The notes beneath the pieces are model-generated. The model had not been told where the DNA came from, did not search any database, and was given only the letters and a program-made list of their open reading frames with translations. From Loripinus fragilis (lineage: Eukaryota > Mollusca > Bivalvia > Lucinida > Lucinidae), in contig OZ026516.1 of the NCBI GenBank assembly GCA_964019695.1, forward strand, positions 102,858,368-102,922,367: a stretch of DNA of 64,000 bases, given 5' to 3'. The position numbers and the translations under genes are program-made. Each line of letters starts with the position of its first letter. The first letter of the stretch is position 1. Of the stretch, positions 45,580-56,640 are shown one piece after another.

Positions 45580-48500
45580 GTACGTTAAATGTTTCCGACA
45601 TCCAGGTAAAAGTGCGTATTTTATAATATTTTTTTCTTATCGTGTGCTGTGGGCACTGTTGACTAACTCATCCATTGGTGCTCTGATTAGAATGTAGGCC
45701 CAAATAACAACGTGATCGGATTGTTTCAATATGGCGGCAGTATTGCACACACGATTCAAAACGGAGGAATTTTAATATATTAACGTAATTAACGTTTTTA
45801 TGTCACCATGATTGTATCTCTATTAAAAAATAATCAAGTTGACTATTTTGTTAATTCCAGCATGTCAATGCCCTTAAACGAGATATTGACCCCTTAAGTT
45901 GTGCTCACTGAAAATAAAGAATTTGAATCATAAACATTCTTCAACATGTGACTGATATTTAGTTGTATTTTGTACATGTACTCTTTTTCTATGTGAAATT
46001 CACCAATCAGTGATAGCCGTTGCTATTTATGCCAATACCTTTGTTTGCTTCTGGTATTTTATGTTTTGATCTCGGCTGTGTTAGGCCTGGATTGGCAACT
46101 GGTGGACTAAAGATTGGTGGTTTATAAAAATCTGGAATGAGTTTCCTCTACAACGAGTGCGGATTGGTCGCCCTTATTTTTTTCACAACCAGTTTTAAGA
46201 AAGAATAAAAATGCGTTTGTCAAGTCCAATATATTGTCTCTGCTTCAGTGATACTGTTAGTGAAGTTTGCTAACTCATTTGAGCACTGAATGAAGACCAT
46301 GCAGCGGATGCATTATAGCAAAGCAAATTATCAGAGCCAAAGTTGCTCTTCAAGAGGTGTCCTTTGATTGGCTTATAGTAAAACATTCCTCTGTAAAAAG
46401 GTAAGTGAATATAATCAGGAAATACCACAATCACACACTGCAACCCAACCCATAACACTGTGAGGAAGAACCAAAGAACTCTAACAGTTATAAGAGACTA
46501 AGAAGTTAATTAAACGTGGTGTTTTTTTCTATTGTAACAATCATTTGATTAGGACGAAAGAACTGGTTGCTTTACTTTATTGCATAACAAGACATGAACC
46601 AAAACACAGAACTCCCACAAATAATTGGAGTAACATTTAACAATAAATCAATCACAACATAACCACTTCTTTGGAAGGTATAGCAGCCTAAGCCATTGGG
46701 ATGGGGAGGGTGGCGCAGGGAGTGGGGAGCTTGAATATATTGACAGGTGGCAAACTTTCACAAAAGAGCTCTTGTTAAGAGTATTAACTGCTTAGCTCGG
46801 ATGAAGGATTCCTAACTTATGCAATGCATCATCACAGAGAAACATTCTAACCAAATATACAACATGTGGTGAAACTAGAAATGTTTCAGTGTTACACAGA
46901 TGCCCCGCCCAGGGCCACTGTTGGAGAGAAAAAGTCTCCCAGAAATGACATGAGTCAAGGCCAATAACTCGGCTATAAAGTTTGTTTTATTCGTAATTAG
47001 CATGCCAAATAAAAAATTTATTGAATGGTTACAAAACTACATCCTACTTATCATTTGCATAATTCAAATCAAGCTTAAAAGATTATAACTAGTAACACCA
47101 AAAAAATCAAATGAGTCAGCACATTTGATTTTGGGACTTATCACAGTTTCAAGAAATGACGGCCCATGTTAGCCTATGTAAATGTGTAGACTTGCCAGAG
47201 CCTTTTCTGACTACATACACTAAGTATAGATATAGAACAGAATTAAGACAGCTGGCTCCACTGCGCCAGCATGGACAATTAATGCTGGCTTTTGCCTTTA
47301 TGTGATAAGTACCAAACTCTCACGTGCTGGTCAAATCTTCATTTAAGCACATTATGTATTACATTAAATAAGATAAGCAATTATTTTTTATTTCAATGTT
47401 TGGTATACTATATCATACACACATGTAACACATATGACAATTGATACACTGCAATATCGATTTCTGATATATTTTTCATTGTGAAAGAAATAGATTTTTG
47501 AGATAAGTGAGGAAATTACCCATGGAAATTAGAAATGCATAGGTACCTAGATATCAACAAAATCATGTATACTTTGTTAACATTGCATGTAAGTTTATCA
47601 TGGCAACACTGTTGATAGTGAGTAGGGTGACCTCTCAATACTATTTTTGTCAGAACAGTTGACTTTTGTTTGTATGTGTCCTGATTCCAATGTCTCATTC
47701 TTTTAGTTTAATATTCATATAAATCTTAGCTATTGAGGATTTCTGCAATAATTTGGTCATCTCACATTCTGCATTGTGGAAATTCGCATCAGCTGTTTTA
47801 ACATTAGTTTATAAAACTAAGTAAGATCTCATGACGTCACTGTTTTATATATTTTACTTTTCCATCCCACATGCTAAAACATATTGTTAAATCTATTTTA
47901 CATTAGCTTGAATGTCACCTGGTCAAATTTTGTCTGACCTTATTCTGACCGATAAAATCTTATCAATTTAAATTGGTACTGTAAGTTACAACTGGCCTGA
48001 ATATGTCACGTATAGGCACTTATGTTTTTCCCCATTTTCATGGAAATATTTGTTCTTTGTAAATCATTTACGTATTTATATAAAGTTTACAATGCTTAAG
48101 CAAATGATTAGAAATACTATATTGATTTAATTCAAGATTAAGAATATTAAAATTTATTTAAATATTAAGATCAACATAATTTAGGTATTAAGAGCATCAT
48201 GCAATTACCATTTGTATTCATTAAATAGTGAAAGTTATGCTAAAGGTAACATAAAGTCCATTTAAAGTCTAAAAAATAAAATAATGTGTCACAATCTGCA
48301 TTTGCAAATAAGTTGTCAGTATAAAATTTGATTTGGAGAGAAATTCTTCAAACAGTATCTGATTACATTCATTATAATACATAGTACCTATTGTAACATA
48401 TATCAAATTTAATTGTACCAACTTATATATGTTTGATTCTATCTGGATTGTTAGCACACATTTTGTATGCTACCACCTCCAACACTACATTTCCTCAGCT

Positions 48501-51409
48501 ACATGAACACAGAGAGCACATAGCAAAGACTCTGGTTAGACTAGGCAGATGACAAAACTGATCTTGGTCTTCTGGGAACGCATGTTGGTTTTGATATTGG
48601 GCGGATCTTGCGTGCGTGTGTGCTTGCGTGAGCTGACTCACACTAAGCTTTAATAATGTATTTCACAGATTGTCCAATGTGGAATTATGACGGATCAAGT
48701 ACATACCAGTCTGAGGGAGCTAACTCTGACATGTTTCTGCGTCCTGTGGCCTTGTACAAGGACCCTTTCAGGGGAGGAAAAAATATCATTGTGTTATGTG
48801 ATACGTACAGATTCGACATGAAGCCATCGTGTAAGTAATTTGCGAGAGTTTTTTTCTTTTTTTAAAAAAATGTTTAAAAAGGGTTTAAATAAAGAGTTAA
48901 CCCTTCATTTCAACCATTTTTGTAGTAAAACATGTCTAAAATGATTACCCTTAATTTTAACTATTTTTTAACCAGTTTGTGTTTAATTATCTACAAGTTA
49001 ACAAAGGATAAAGTGATCAGCACATGCCCTTATTCGACAAGAGGAAGTACGTTTTATTGGTAGATTGTGTTACTGTATAGTAAAACCTGTGTAAAACGGC
49101 CACTTTAAAAAACGAAAATAGGTTTTATGGCCAATTGTCGCTTAATGCAGGTCAAAAGTATTGAAGAATGCTCCAAGGGGGAGCATTCTGCAATACTTTT
49201 GACCTTCATTAAGCTATCATTTGTCATAAAGATCTTTGTTTTGTCTATTTTTAGTGGCCGTTTTACACAGGTTTTACTGTATTACAGCTTACCTGGGATC
49301 ATTCAATATCTGGTATCGACTACTCCTGTGCAATTGGGCTATTTACTTGCAAACAATTCAATCATTCAAAAACATTGCCACCTAGGGCTAGTGCATATAC
49401 ATGTGGTTACTATGAAAATCCACTAGACAGAAACCAAAAATCAGATTTCATAATAACACACACAACAAAAGATGGCTCTCTACAAAAAGCATGCCTCTTT
49501 ACATAACATCAATCGGTTGCTCTTAAATCTAAACACAACAACAACAAAAAGCTCTCAATCTATACAATTTAACAGTTGAATACAAATTGGAAGAATTGAT
49601 TATTGCTGCTAAAATATACTGAAGGACTTTAAAAACGCACCACCTGCTTAAATGCTAATTTTTGTCGAAAATTTGATATTTTCATTATGTGAAAAATGAA
49701 ATTGACAAGTTCCGTCATTTAGCTTGCATTCAATAAGAAAGTTGAAACGCTGTGGCTTATGATTGCGGTGACGTCGCGATAATTCTGAGACAACTCAAAT
49801 TCAAAAAGTCACGGAGTCCCCATACCTTCCATTATGAACGAAAAAAGGTTTTCGAACCGATGTTTGTTCTTGAAAGCAAAAGGAAAGACAAAATCAAATC
49901 ATGAAGTGTTTTGCCTCACTCAACGTTCATTACGTCTACATGACGTCATTGATTTTTGACGTAATTGGCCGTTTATATCCTAAGGGTCACGAATAATCAA
50001 AATCTTTTTGTTGCCAACAGATACTCCTCAATCAGTTGCATAAAAGACAAAAGTATCGCGACATGCGCGGACGTCACCCGTCTGTTGTTGATGTTTGAAA
50101 ATTTAAGACTGACGTTAGCAAAGAAACGCTGCGAGTGGAAGTGTAATAAACGATTATTTCTGAAACATTTTGTGTTTTTCCATTTTTTAAGACATCTGGC
50201 TACCACCTAAAAGTGTTTGTTTTCAAATTGAATCAAATTCACATTCGTCAGACGACAATTGTTGAAAAACACTTACGTCGATATTACGTCAGATTGAACA
50301 GCATGAGCAAATCGAAATAATGGCAAATTATGGTCCATTTTGCAAGAGGATACAAAATGATAAAGAAAACATCCTCAAATCAATCATGTGGAAGAGACAG
50401 AGAATGTAAAATGGTGCGTTTTTAAAGTCCCTCAGTATAGATAATTTTGATCGAACCATGTGATATAATATTGCAACATACATGTACACTATTTTTATTT
50501 AATTCTAACGTCTCAAGAATCTGAAAATAGAACAAAGTGTATGCCCTGATGGGATGCCACCAAAAATCTCATCAGGAGAGATCTACATTCGTTGTTATCG
50601 CTTATGAGCATTATTCAGCAACTGGTCCTTTTTGGGCATACTGATCAGGAATCCTTAATAATGATTAAAATACCATCCCAGTGCAATGAAATTATGAGAG
50701 TTTCTGGTTTCATGGCTCATTCCTTCCTAATAGCGACTTTCATCACATGCAAATAACTTTGGTGAGTAGCTTGGACATAGATCTGTTCTGACTAAACCTC
50801 GTTCCTGATCTTGATCCAAACTGTTTGACACTTTGATGATATTTCTGATTCCAGGTTAATTTTAACGAATTCCGCTGTATAAATGCCAAATTACCCTGCA
50901 TATTATGAGTTAACCATGCCATGCAGTACTACGTTGGCTGCCTTGTGCTCAATTCAGATATGGACATGGATATGCTTGTCACACAATAACCTATCCTGGC
51001 TCTCTTTTGATTTATTTCAGTGACCAACCATAGACATTCTTGCGAAAAAGCCATGGAGCAAGTCAAGGAACATAAGCCCATGTTTGGCATTGAACAGGAA
51101 TACACCCTGCTAGACGCAGATGACCACCCGTTTGGCTGGCCCAAAAAGGGGTTCCCTGGGCCACAAGGTATTATATATGATTATGCCTACAGGGACGCAG
51201 GCTGGTCTGAGCTTTTGCTGGTCGCACATACCACATTGTTTGCAATCTCATGTCACGGCTCATATAGGCTTAATATATAATAGCATAACCCTACCTTTGC
51301 CCTGTAACTTCACCAATCCTCTCATTGAAAGTTTACTGTATTATTACATCCATATTTTTGCTAGAAACTCAATTTTTGATTTACTTGTTCTGCTTTAAGT
51401 ACTTGTTGA

Positions 51410-51447
<38 letters not shown>

Positions 51448-54400
51448 TTTCCTGTGACATAACTGTCAGAATCCTCAAAGTTCTCCCAAACCGCTACATA
51501 GAACGCCTTCAAATGCCCACATTCTTTTCAAATGCCAAATTTCATTTCCATACCAAAACTGAATGTACACATCTATGCAAACTGGATTTCCCAAATATCA
51601 TCAGGTTGCCAAGTATTTCCCTGCAAAAGGTTGTTAGGTGGTATTTTTCATTTTCATTTAAATTTTAATTGAACGCTTTGTGAGCAACAGTGAATATTTT
51701 GGGCAAACGCTGAATTCTGGTGGCATTTATATTAAATCTGGGTATGAAACGTTTGCCTATGTCTATGCACTTATTATTTGTTTCTAATTCATACCTTGTC
51801 CATATTAACTGGTTCCAGGTCCTTATTATTGTGGAGTTGGTGCTGATAGGGTCTATGGGAGAGATGTTATAGAAGCCCACTACCGTGCATGTTTGTATAG
51901 CGGATTAAAGATAGGTGGCTGTAACGCTGAAGTCATGCCAGGACAGGTCAGTACAATTTAAAATAAGTTGTGGAAGCCCACTACTGTGCATGTTTGTTCA
52001 GTGGATTAAAATAGGTGGCTGTAACGCTGAAGTCATGCCAGGACAGGTCAGTACAATATAAAATAAGTCGTAGAAGCCCACTACCGTGCATGTTTGTTCA
52101 GTAGATTAAAATAGGTGGCTGTAACGCTAGGGCAGTTCAGTTACACAAATGAAGCTTGCTAACACGAATCCAAATAGCAGCTCAAAGTATATGTTTTACT
52201 CAAAAGTAAATTTAGGGCATTGTTGATTCAGGCCAAAGAGCGTGTTTTCAAATATACTATGGGACTTTTTAAAAACTGTCTCATAGAGCCGATTTTTTTT
52301 GTCCATAGTTGACAGAAAAATGCAATGCTCAGTTATGGTGAAAGAGTTACAAAGCTGCTCTTGTTAAGTAAAACACTGATAACTCGAATAAAGTAGAGTT
52401 AACTTCAATGGCTCAAACAGCCATCACTATTTTATCATGGTTAATTTGAACTCCCTCATCAGCCCCTAGAAAATCATTTTCATAGCTCCAGATATACAAA
52501 ATTATGATGGTTGTAGCATGCTTGTCTTATCTCATCTTCAAAAAGTATGTTGTAAGTAATGTTAATTAATTCAGGCCACTGGATAAGAGTGCGCATAGGA
52601 AAAATATCTTCTTTATTTCTCATCCGAAACATATGTTTTGGGTACTCAAAAGAACCGTCTTCATGATTCTTTTGGGAACCCAAAACACATGTTTAAATTG
52701 ATGGGCAAGAAAAAAATCATAATTTCACGCTCATACATATAATATCTGTATCTATGAATTATATAATGATTAGCATTACGTGCAAGAAAGAATGTGTGGA
52801 ACCAAGTACTTTTGTAATTGGTCTCCTCCAGCAGACAGATTGTGCTCGCATTTTTTTTACATTTTGTCACGGCTAAGCACCAACTCTTCATTAATTCTTA
52901 TTTATAATTTATTTGCTGTTCTGTGAGAAGCAGTTTAATTTCGTTGTATGCATATCTTTATTTTTGTGTTTGATAGTGGGAGTTCCAGATAGGACCTTGT
53001 GAAGGAATATCTATGGGAGATCAGCTGTGGATGGCGCGGTATTTGCTCTATAGGACTGCGGAAGAGTTTGGAATCAATGTTTCTCTGGACCCTAAGCCAA
53101 TGGAAGGTGATTGGAATGGTGCAGGGGCACATGCTAACTTCAGCACAGAGGAGATGAGGAAACCAGGGGGCAGAAAGTAAGTCATATTCAGGCCTCCAGA
53201 TAAGAGTGCGTATTGGAATATTATTTCCTTTATTTCTCATCCAAAACATATGTTGTGGGTACTCAAAAGAACCGTCTCAATGAGACGGTTCATTTGAGCA
53301 CCCAAAACACATGTTTAGATTAATGGGCAAGAAAATAATTAAAATTTTACACAGATAAAAGTTCCTTATCTGGATCTATGGTCATTGTCTGAGTTCATAT
53401 TGTATAAGTAACTGCATAGCAGCGGTACACCCCTACCCTCAAAGCGGATTTGAATGGTGCAGGCGCGCAGGCTTACTTCAGCACAGATGAGATGTAGAAA
53501 CCAAGAGGCAGAAAGTAAGTCATTGTCCGATATCTTATTGTACAAGTAACTGTATGACAGCGGTACAGTGGATTGGAATGGTGCAGGGGCACATGCTTAC
53601 TTCAGCACAGTTAAAATGTTGAAACCAGGGGGCAGAAAGTAAGGCATTGTCAAGTTTTAGTATACAAGTAAATGCATAGAAGGCCAACAGTGCATGCAAA
53701 AATACAGCGCAATATATTCCTTGCTGTACACCCTTTTAAACCAGCGTTGATGGGTATACTATACAATTATTGACTTCCAAGAAGTAGATATCAGGAATCA
53801 TTAACCTGGTATTCTCTGAGGCACAAGTCCGAGCTGAATATGACTTTCCAGGGTTGATAAATACACATTATTACTTTAGTAACTTGATCCGATGGGTCGG
53901 ATCACGGCTAGTGGGTGGGCCAGGAACGACCGGATCACACGAGACGCAGTCGAGTGTGATCCGGTCGTTCCTGGCGCACCCACGAGACGTGATCCGACCC
54001 ATCGGATCAAGTTACTCAAGTAATGATGTATTTATTATATACCTACAAAAATAACAACAACAAGGCTAGAACGATTTAATTATACATGCATTTGCACAAA
54101 TGTAAGGTAAAATACTACGGCAGACCTATGTGGTGTGGCATGATATTTTTTACCCAAGTAGTAATACATCAGCTGTTCACTGCTGAAAGAATTGGAAGAC
54201 CACCATTTTGAAAATCTTCTTCCTCGAGTCCACCTCGGAATTTAAAACGTCTGTAACTTTCTTATAAATGAACAAAAGCATAAAGTGTGGGTACTCGTTT
54301 TCTTAATTAGACCGTAAGGAACATTTTGGTACCAAATTATTGTGTTTTTCTATAATTTTTCATTTTTGTATCTCTAGCTCCTCCTGTTCCCGTGGTGGAA

Positions 54401-55738
54401 GACAGAAACGTTATGCAACGTCATCGCATATATATGACGTCATTTCTGACGTCAAAAGTGCAGACAACCGTTGAGTCTTTCTTTCGAACACTTTAAAAAA
54501 AAAAAAAAAGAAACAACCGTGGAAAAAATGTAATAATATTTGATTCAGATTCCGGCCCGTTGCCGGGTTTTACCCAAATACGGTAACAGTGTAAAAGTAG
54601 TTCGACGTGGGTAAACTATGGAGGATGGTGATACGGAATCAGAAAACGCTAGTAGGGTGATACAGGATTTTGTATTTTTGTGTAGGAAAATAGGTAGTAT
54701 CAATGGGTATTTTTTGTAGGTATATAATAAAACCTTATATCTACCGAATCAAAGTGAATAACTGTTATTTTGTTACATGACTAAAACTGAAACTGGTAAT
54801 TTAGCGGAACTGTTACACTATAGGGATCAAACATGTTTTTCTATGCATTAACATCTGCTGAAAACCGAGCCTGAAAGGCGAGGGTTTTAATGACCCCCGA
54901 GGGGTCTAGCAGATGTTAGTGTATAACTATCAGAAAATCATGTTTGATCGTTGTTATCGCATAAAGTCATTTTTCACTTGAAAAATTTGGAAAAGTTAAC
55001 AGTTTGAACAGTTAATTTTTATATTACTATAATGACGCACAAAAGCATGAAGGATTCGTAGGTTTTGAAAACGCTTGTTCCAGAGCAGACTTACGTCATC
55101 ATAACGTCATTAAATTATGTTCTTTCGTATGCACGTTACTGTTGATGACGTCAATTTTTGTGACGGCCTAGGATGTGTACATGTAAAGTACAAAAGCTGT
55201 GCATCAACAGCACGTGAAATGTCTGATTAATACATGGATTTTGGCCGTTAAAACATGGCTGTTGACTGAGGCTGTTGATAGCATGCAGCACGGCTTTTTA
55301 TACAAAAATGAACATTGACTTTCTGTGACAACTCTTTATCATTAACTTTTTTTTAAAAGTGATCGCGGAAAGTCAATGTGAAAAACGTAAAAAAGCAAGT
55401 TAAACTTAATAGACATTGTATATCTAACTTTTAATTATATTTTACATTGCAGACACATTGACGATGCTTGTGATAAGTTAGCTAAACAGCATGAACGACA
55501 CATTAAAGCTTATGACCCTAAACAAGGGCTGGACAATCAACGCAGATTGACAGGCTTACATGAAACGTCATCCATTCATGACTTCTCAGTAGGCGTGGCC
55601 AATCGTGGCGCTAGCATCAGAATACCTCGACAAGTAGCCGAAGATGGATATGGCTATCTTGAGGACAGAAGACCGTCTTCTAACTGTGACCCATATGCAG
55701 TGACAGAAGTTATAGTTCAAACAACACTTCTAGATTAG
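45414..55738 (+). CDS. GLUL: glutamine synthetase (six coding exons)
   Basis: It makes glutamine from glutamate, ammonia and ATP. Joining 45414-45579, 48669-48830, 51021-51167, 51819-51946, 52977-53176 and 55453-55738 gives 1089 nt: 362 residues plus stop. Visible motifs are [11 protein letters not shown] (29-39, beta-grasp), NYDGSST (61-67), GIEQEYT (132-138), [18 protein letters not shown] (194-211), [10 protein letters not shown] (248-257), RLTGLHETS (299-307), [10 protein letters not shown] (318-327) and EDRRP (338-342). E134, E136, E196, E203, H253, E305, R319, R324, E338 and R340 fall at the same numbers as the active-site residues of vertebrate cytosolic enzymes, which supports the ATG at 45414. 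The usual ~11-residue C-terminal tail is absent. All introns are GT-AG. No promoter or upstream noncoding exon could be placed. The gene looks functional. Confidence 0.95.
46398..46705 (-). mobile_element. family B repeat in glutamine synthetase intron 1
   Basis: It is the inverse of 11122-11406: 'gtgaatataatcaggaaata' at one end and 'gtatagcagcctaagccat' at the other. Confidence 0.7.
46706..48668. other. rest of glutamine synthetase intron 1, unrecognised
   Basis: AT-rich, with no exon-like frame or recognised repeat beyond short simple runs. 'caaagactctggttagacta' near 48525 resembles a family G edge. Confidence 0.5.
48669..48830 (+). CDS. GLUL: glutamine synthetase exon 2
   Basis: Acceptor 'tttcacag' and donor 'gtaagt'. 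It encodes residues 56-109, with [19 protein letters not shown] and LYKDPFR. It enters and leaves with one base of a split codon, matching exons 1 and 3. Confidence 0.95.
49079..49278. mobile_element. family H MITE in glutamine synthetase intron 2
   Basis: The ends are a perfect 26-bp inverted repeat beginning 'agtaaaacctgtgtaaaacg'. The interior has a second inverted pair around 'aaaagtattg' / 'caatactttt'. Relatives lie at 56641-56836, 57571-57618 (fragment) and 58463-58663. Confidence 0.9.
49619..50436. mobile_element. ~820-bp TIR element in glutamine synthetase intron 2
   Basis: The ends are 'ctgaaggactttaaaaacgc' and the inverse of 'gcgtttttaaagtccctcag'. They closely resemble the ends of the 18636-19644 element. 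Both interiors have several TGACGTCA-like words and no transposase. Confidence 0.8.
51021..51167 (+). CDS. GLUL: glutamine synthetase exon 3
   Basis: Acceptor 'tttatttcag' and donor 'caag|gtatta'. It encodes residues 110-158 plus one base, including [11 protein letters not shown] with metal-binding E134 and E136, and [15 protein letters not shown]. Confidence 0.95.
51175..51275 (+). repeat. family G repeat in glutamine synthetase intron 3
   Basis: It starts within 10-20 bp of the exon 3 donor: 'gcaggctggtctgagctttt' then 'gctggtcgcacataccacat', nearly identical to 31930-31975. Confidence 0.7.
51411..51446. repeat. (GTT)n microsatellite in intron 3
   Basis: About twelve GTT units. Confidence 0.95.
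51819..51946 (+). CDS. GLUL: glutamine synthetase exon 4
   Basis: Acceptor 'ggttccag' and donor 'acag|gtcagt'. It encodes residues 159-201: [27 protein letters not shown] and NAEVMPGQ (E196). Its 3' 75 bases and donor are copied twice in the following intron. Confidence 0.95.
51970..52140 (+). repeat. two decayed tandem copies of the 3' part of exon 4
   Basis: Copy 1 (51970-52068) repeats the exon text from 'gaagcccactac' to 'atgccaggacag' plus the intact donor 'gtcagt'. It differs from exon 4 by few bases, including a deleted base. Copy 2 (52069-52140) is shorter and loses the donor. The unit starts are 51872, 51973 and 52073, a ~100-bp period. No acceptor precedes them, so they are probably not spliced as exons. 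Confidence 0.9.
52575..52715 (+). repeat. family E repeat, copy 4 (intron 4)
   Basis: 'ggataagagtgcgcatagg', 'tttatttctcatccgaaaca', the hairpin core, then 'aaaacacatgtttaaattga'. One arm of the hairpin is eroded in this copy. Confidence 0.75.
52977..53176 (+). CDS. GLUL: glutamine synthetase exon 5
   Basis: Acceptor 'gtttgatag' and donor 'aaa|gtaagt'. It encodes residues 202-267: [10 protein letters not shown] (E203), [11 protein letters not shown] and [13 protein letters not shown] (H253). Its 3' ~68 bases and donor are copied twice, 270-480 bp downstream in intron 5. Confidence 0.95.
53190..53345 (+). repeat. family E repeat, copy 5 (start of intron 5)
   Basis: It begins 14 bp after the exon 5 donor. 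The core at 53257-53304 is a near-perfect hairpin: 'tgggtactcaaaagaaccgt' against its inverse, around 'ctcaatgag'. Confidence 0.85.
53446..53655 (+). repeat. two decayed tandem copies of the 3' part of exon 5
   Basis: Copies start at about 53446 and 53571 (125-bp period). Each repeats 'gaatggtgcagg', 'cttcagcacag' and 'ggcagaaagtaag', so the donor region is retained. The first has an in-frame TAG (gatgtagaaacc). The linker 'cattgtc...gtataagtaactg' is duplicated with them. Confidence 0.9.
53848..54042. repeat. ~195-bp near-perfect palindrome in glutamine synthetase intron 5
   Basis: The arms of about 90 bp run inward from 'ataaatacacattattactt' through 'gtaacttgatccgatgggtc' and 'ggaacgaccggatcacac', around a short spacer near 'gagacgcagtcga'. 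Each arm's outer edge is the left terminus of the Crypton-like element. Confidence 0.9.
53855..54731. mobile_element. short non-coding relative of the Crypton-like element
   Basis: The left end 'acacattattactttagtaa' then 'cttgatc' matches 12073-12100, and the right end 'taggtatataataaa' matches 14796-14811. Just inside the right end, 'ggatggtgatacggaatcag' resembles 'ggatagtgatatggatacag' at 14700. No recombinase sequence lies between. A long palindrome occupies the left end. TIR-like pairing of 54030-54050 with 54704-54731 is an alternative way to bound it. Confidence 0.5.
54826..54955. repeat. nested stem-loop repeat in intron 5
   Basis: The outer arms 'gatcaaacatg' / 'catgtttgatc' and inner arms 'aacatctgct' / 'agcagatgtt' pair around 'gacccccgaggggtc', itself a palindrome. 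Confidence 0.75.
55453..55738 (+). CDS. GLUL: glutamine synthetase exon 6 (terminal)
   Basis: Acceptor 'ttacattgcag'. It encodes residues 268-362 and the TAG stop at 55736: [59 protein letters not shown]. Residue changes from vertebrate sequences are conservative. Confidence 0.95.
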
Positions 55739-55789
55739 TGATTGTATCATTTATAACAATTAAGCAAGTGGTACATCACTAAGTCATTC

Positions 55790-55795
55790 ATTAAA
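55790..55795 (+). promoter_or_regulatory. possible polyadenylation signal ATTAAA
   Basis: The common variant hexamer lies 52 bp after the glutamine synthetase stop. No canonical AATAAA occurs until about 56849, inside repeat-rich DNA. The true 3' end may be elsewhere. Confidence 0.3.
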
Positions 55796-56346
55796 CGTGC
55801 GTGTGATTTTACATGTGTTTGAAAAGGCTTGTGTGTAGTACAGTCAGCTCATATTTATTCTCAGAACCAGCGTTTCCTCTTTGATTTATTAGTATTTTGA
55901 GTGAAAGTGAGTTGAAATGTCATTTTTTACTTTTGTGTAACATTTCCCTGTAAGGATACATGTTGTATAATTTTAACGGGACTGGGTTACTAAAACAGCT
56001 CTTTTAAGTATATACACCATATTATAATATAGTATAATGAAGGTAGTGGTAGGATAAAAAATATGTTGGATTGTACATGTAAATAATTTCAGTATTTTGC
56101 CATATTTTTTCTAAACAATAACATGTTGGAGAAGAAGAATGCAAACAAAAACCTTTCCACTGGAACTGAATGCAATATATCCCAAATTTGGTACTTGGCT
56201 TAGCCACTGTAAATTCGGAAATTTTATGGAGAATTTTATTTTTGCGAATAGCGTTAAAAGACATATTTGCAAAGTAAAACATTCTCGACTTTGGCATGAT
56301 TTACCTACATCAGTAAATGACAAAGAGTTTTCCCCATTTTGGGAGG

Positions 56347-56396
56347 GTTTAATTTTTGCGAAATTTCGCATCCGCGAAGATTTGCAAAAATAAACC
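56347..56396. repeat. hairpin-containing repeat
   Basis: 'gtttaatttttgcgaaattt' pairs with 'gatttgcaaaaataaac' around 'cgcatccgcg'. The preceding text ('tttttgcgaatagcg', 'atttgcaaagtaaaac') suggests a larger MITE from about 56150. Confidence 0.6.
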
Positions 56397-56534
56397 CTCG
56401 CGAAAATGTCCGATTTTACAGCATTCAACTATATTGGCCAACCGTGAGTTTGGTACTTATCGCATATGCTCAAACGTCTCAAAAAACGCCATGCAGATCA
56501 TTCCAATGGGTTTATAGTTCAAACGTTTGGTCTA

Positions 56535-56615
56535 AGCATGCGCAGACTTGTCAGAGACTTCGCTGATCGCCTGTGTGATCTGTACACTAATCTCGTGTAC
56601 TGGTTCATATGTGCA
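56535..56615 (+). repeat. family G-like fragment
   Basis: 'gcatgcgcagacttgtcaga' and 'cttcgctgatcgcctg' resemble the edges of the family G core. Confidence 0.45.
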
Positions 56616-56640
56616 TTGTCAGATTTCTGTGTTTTTCACA

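Noticed and set aside
49127..49426. 99-codon + strand frame in intron 2
   Set aside because: It runs through a palindromic MITE into unrelated sequence, with no conserved motif.
51973..52140. Mutually exclusive alternative exons 4
   Set aside because: The copies lack a 3' splice site and carry frame-breaking changes.
53446..53655. Alternative exons 5
   Set aside because: The first copy has an in-frame stop, and neither has an acceptor or the 5' two-thirds of the exon.
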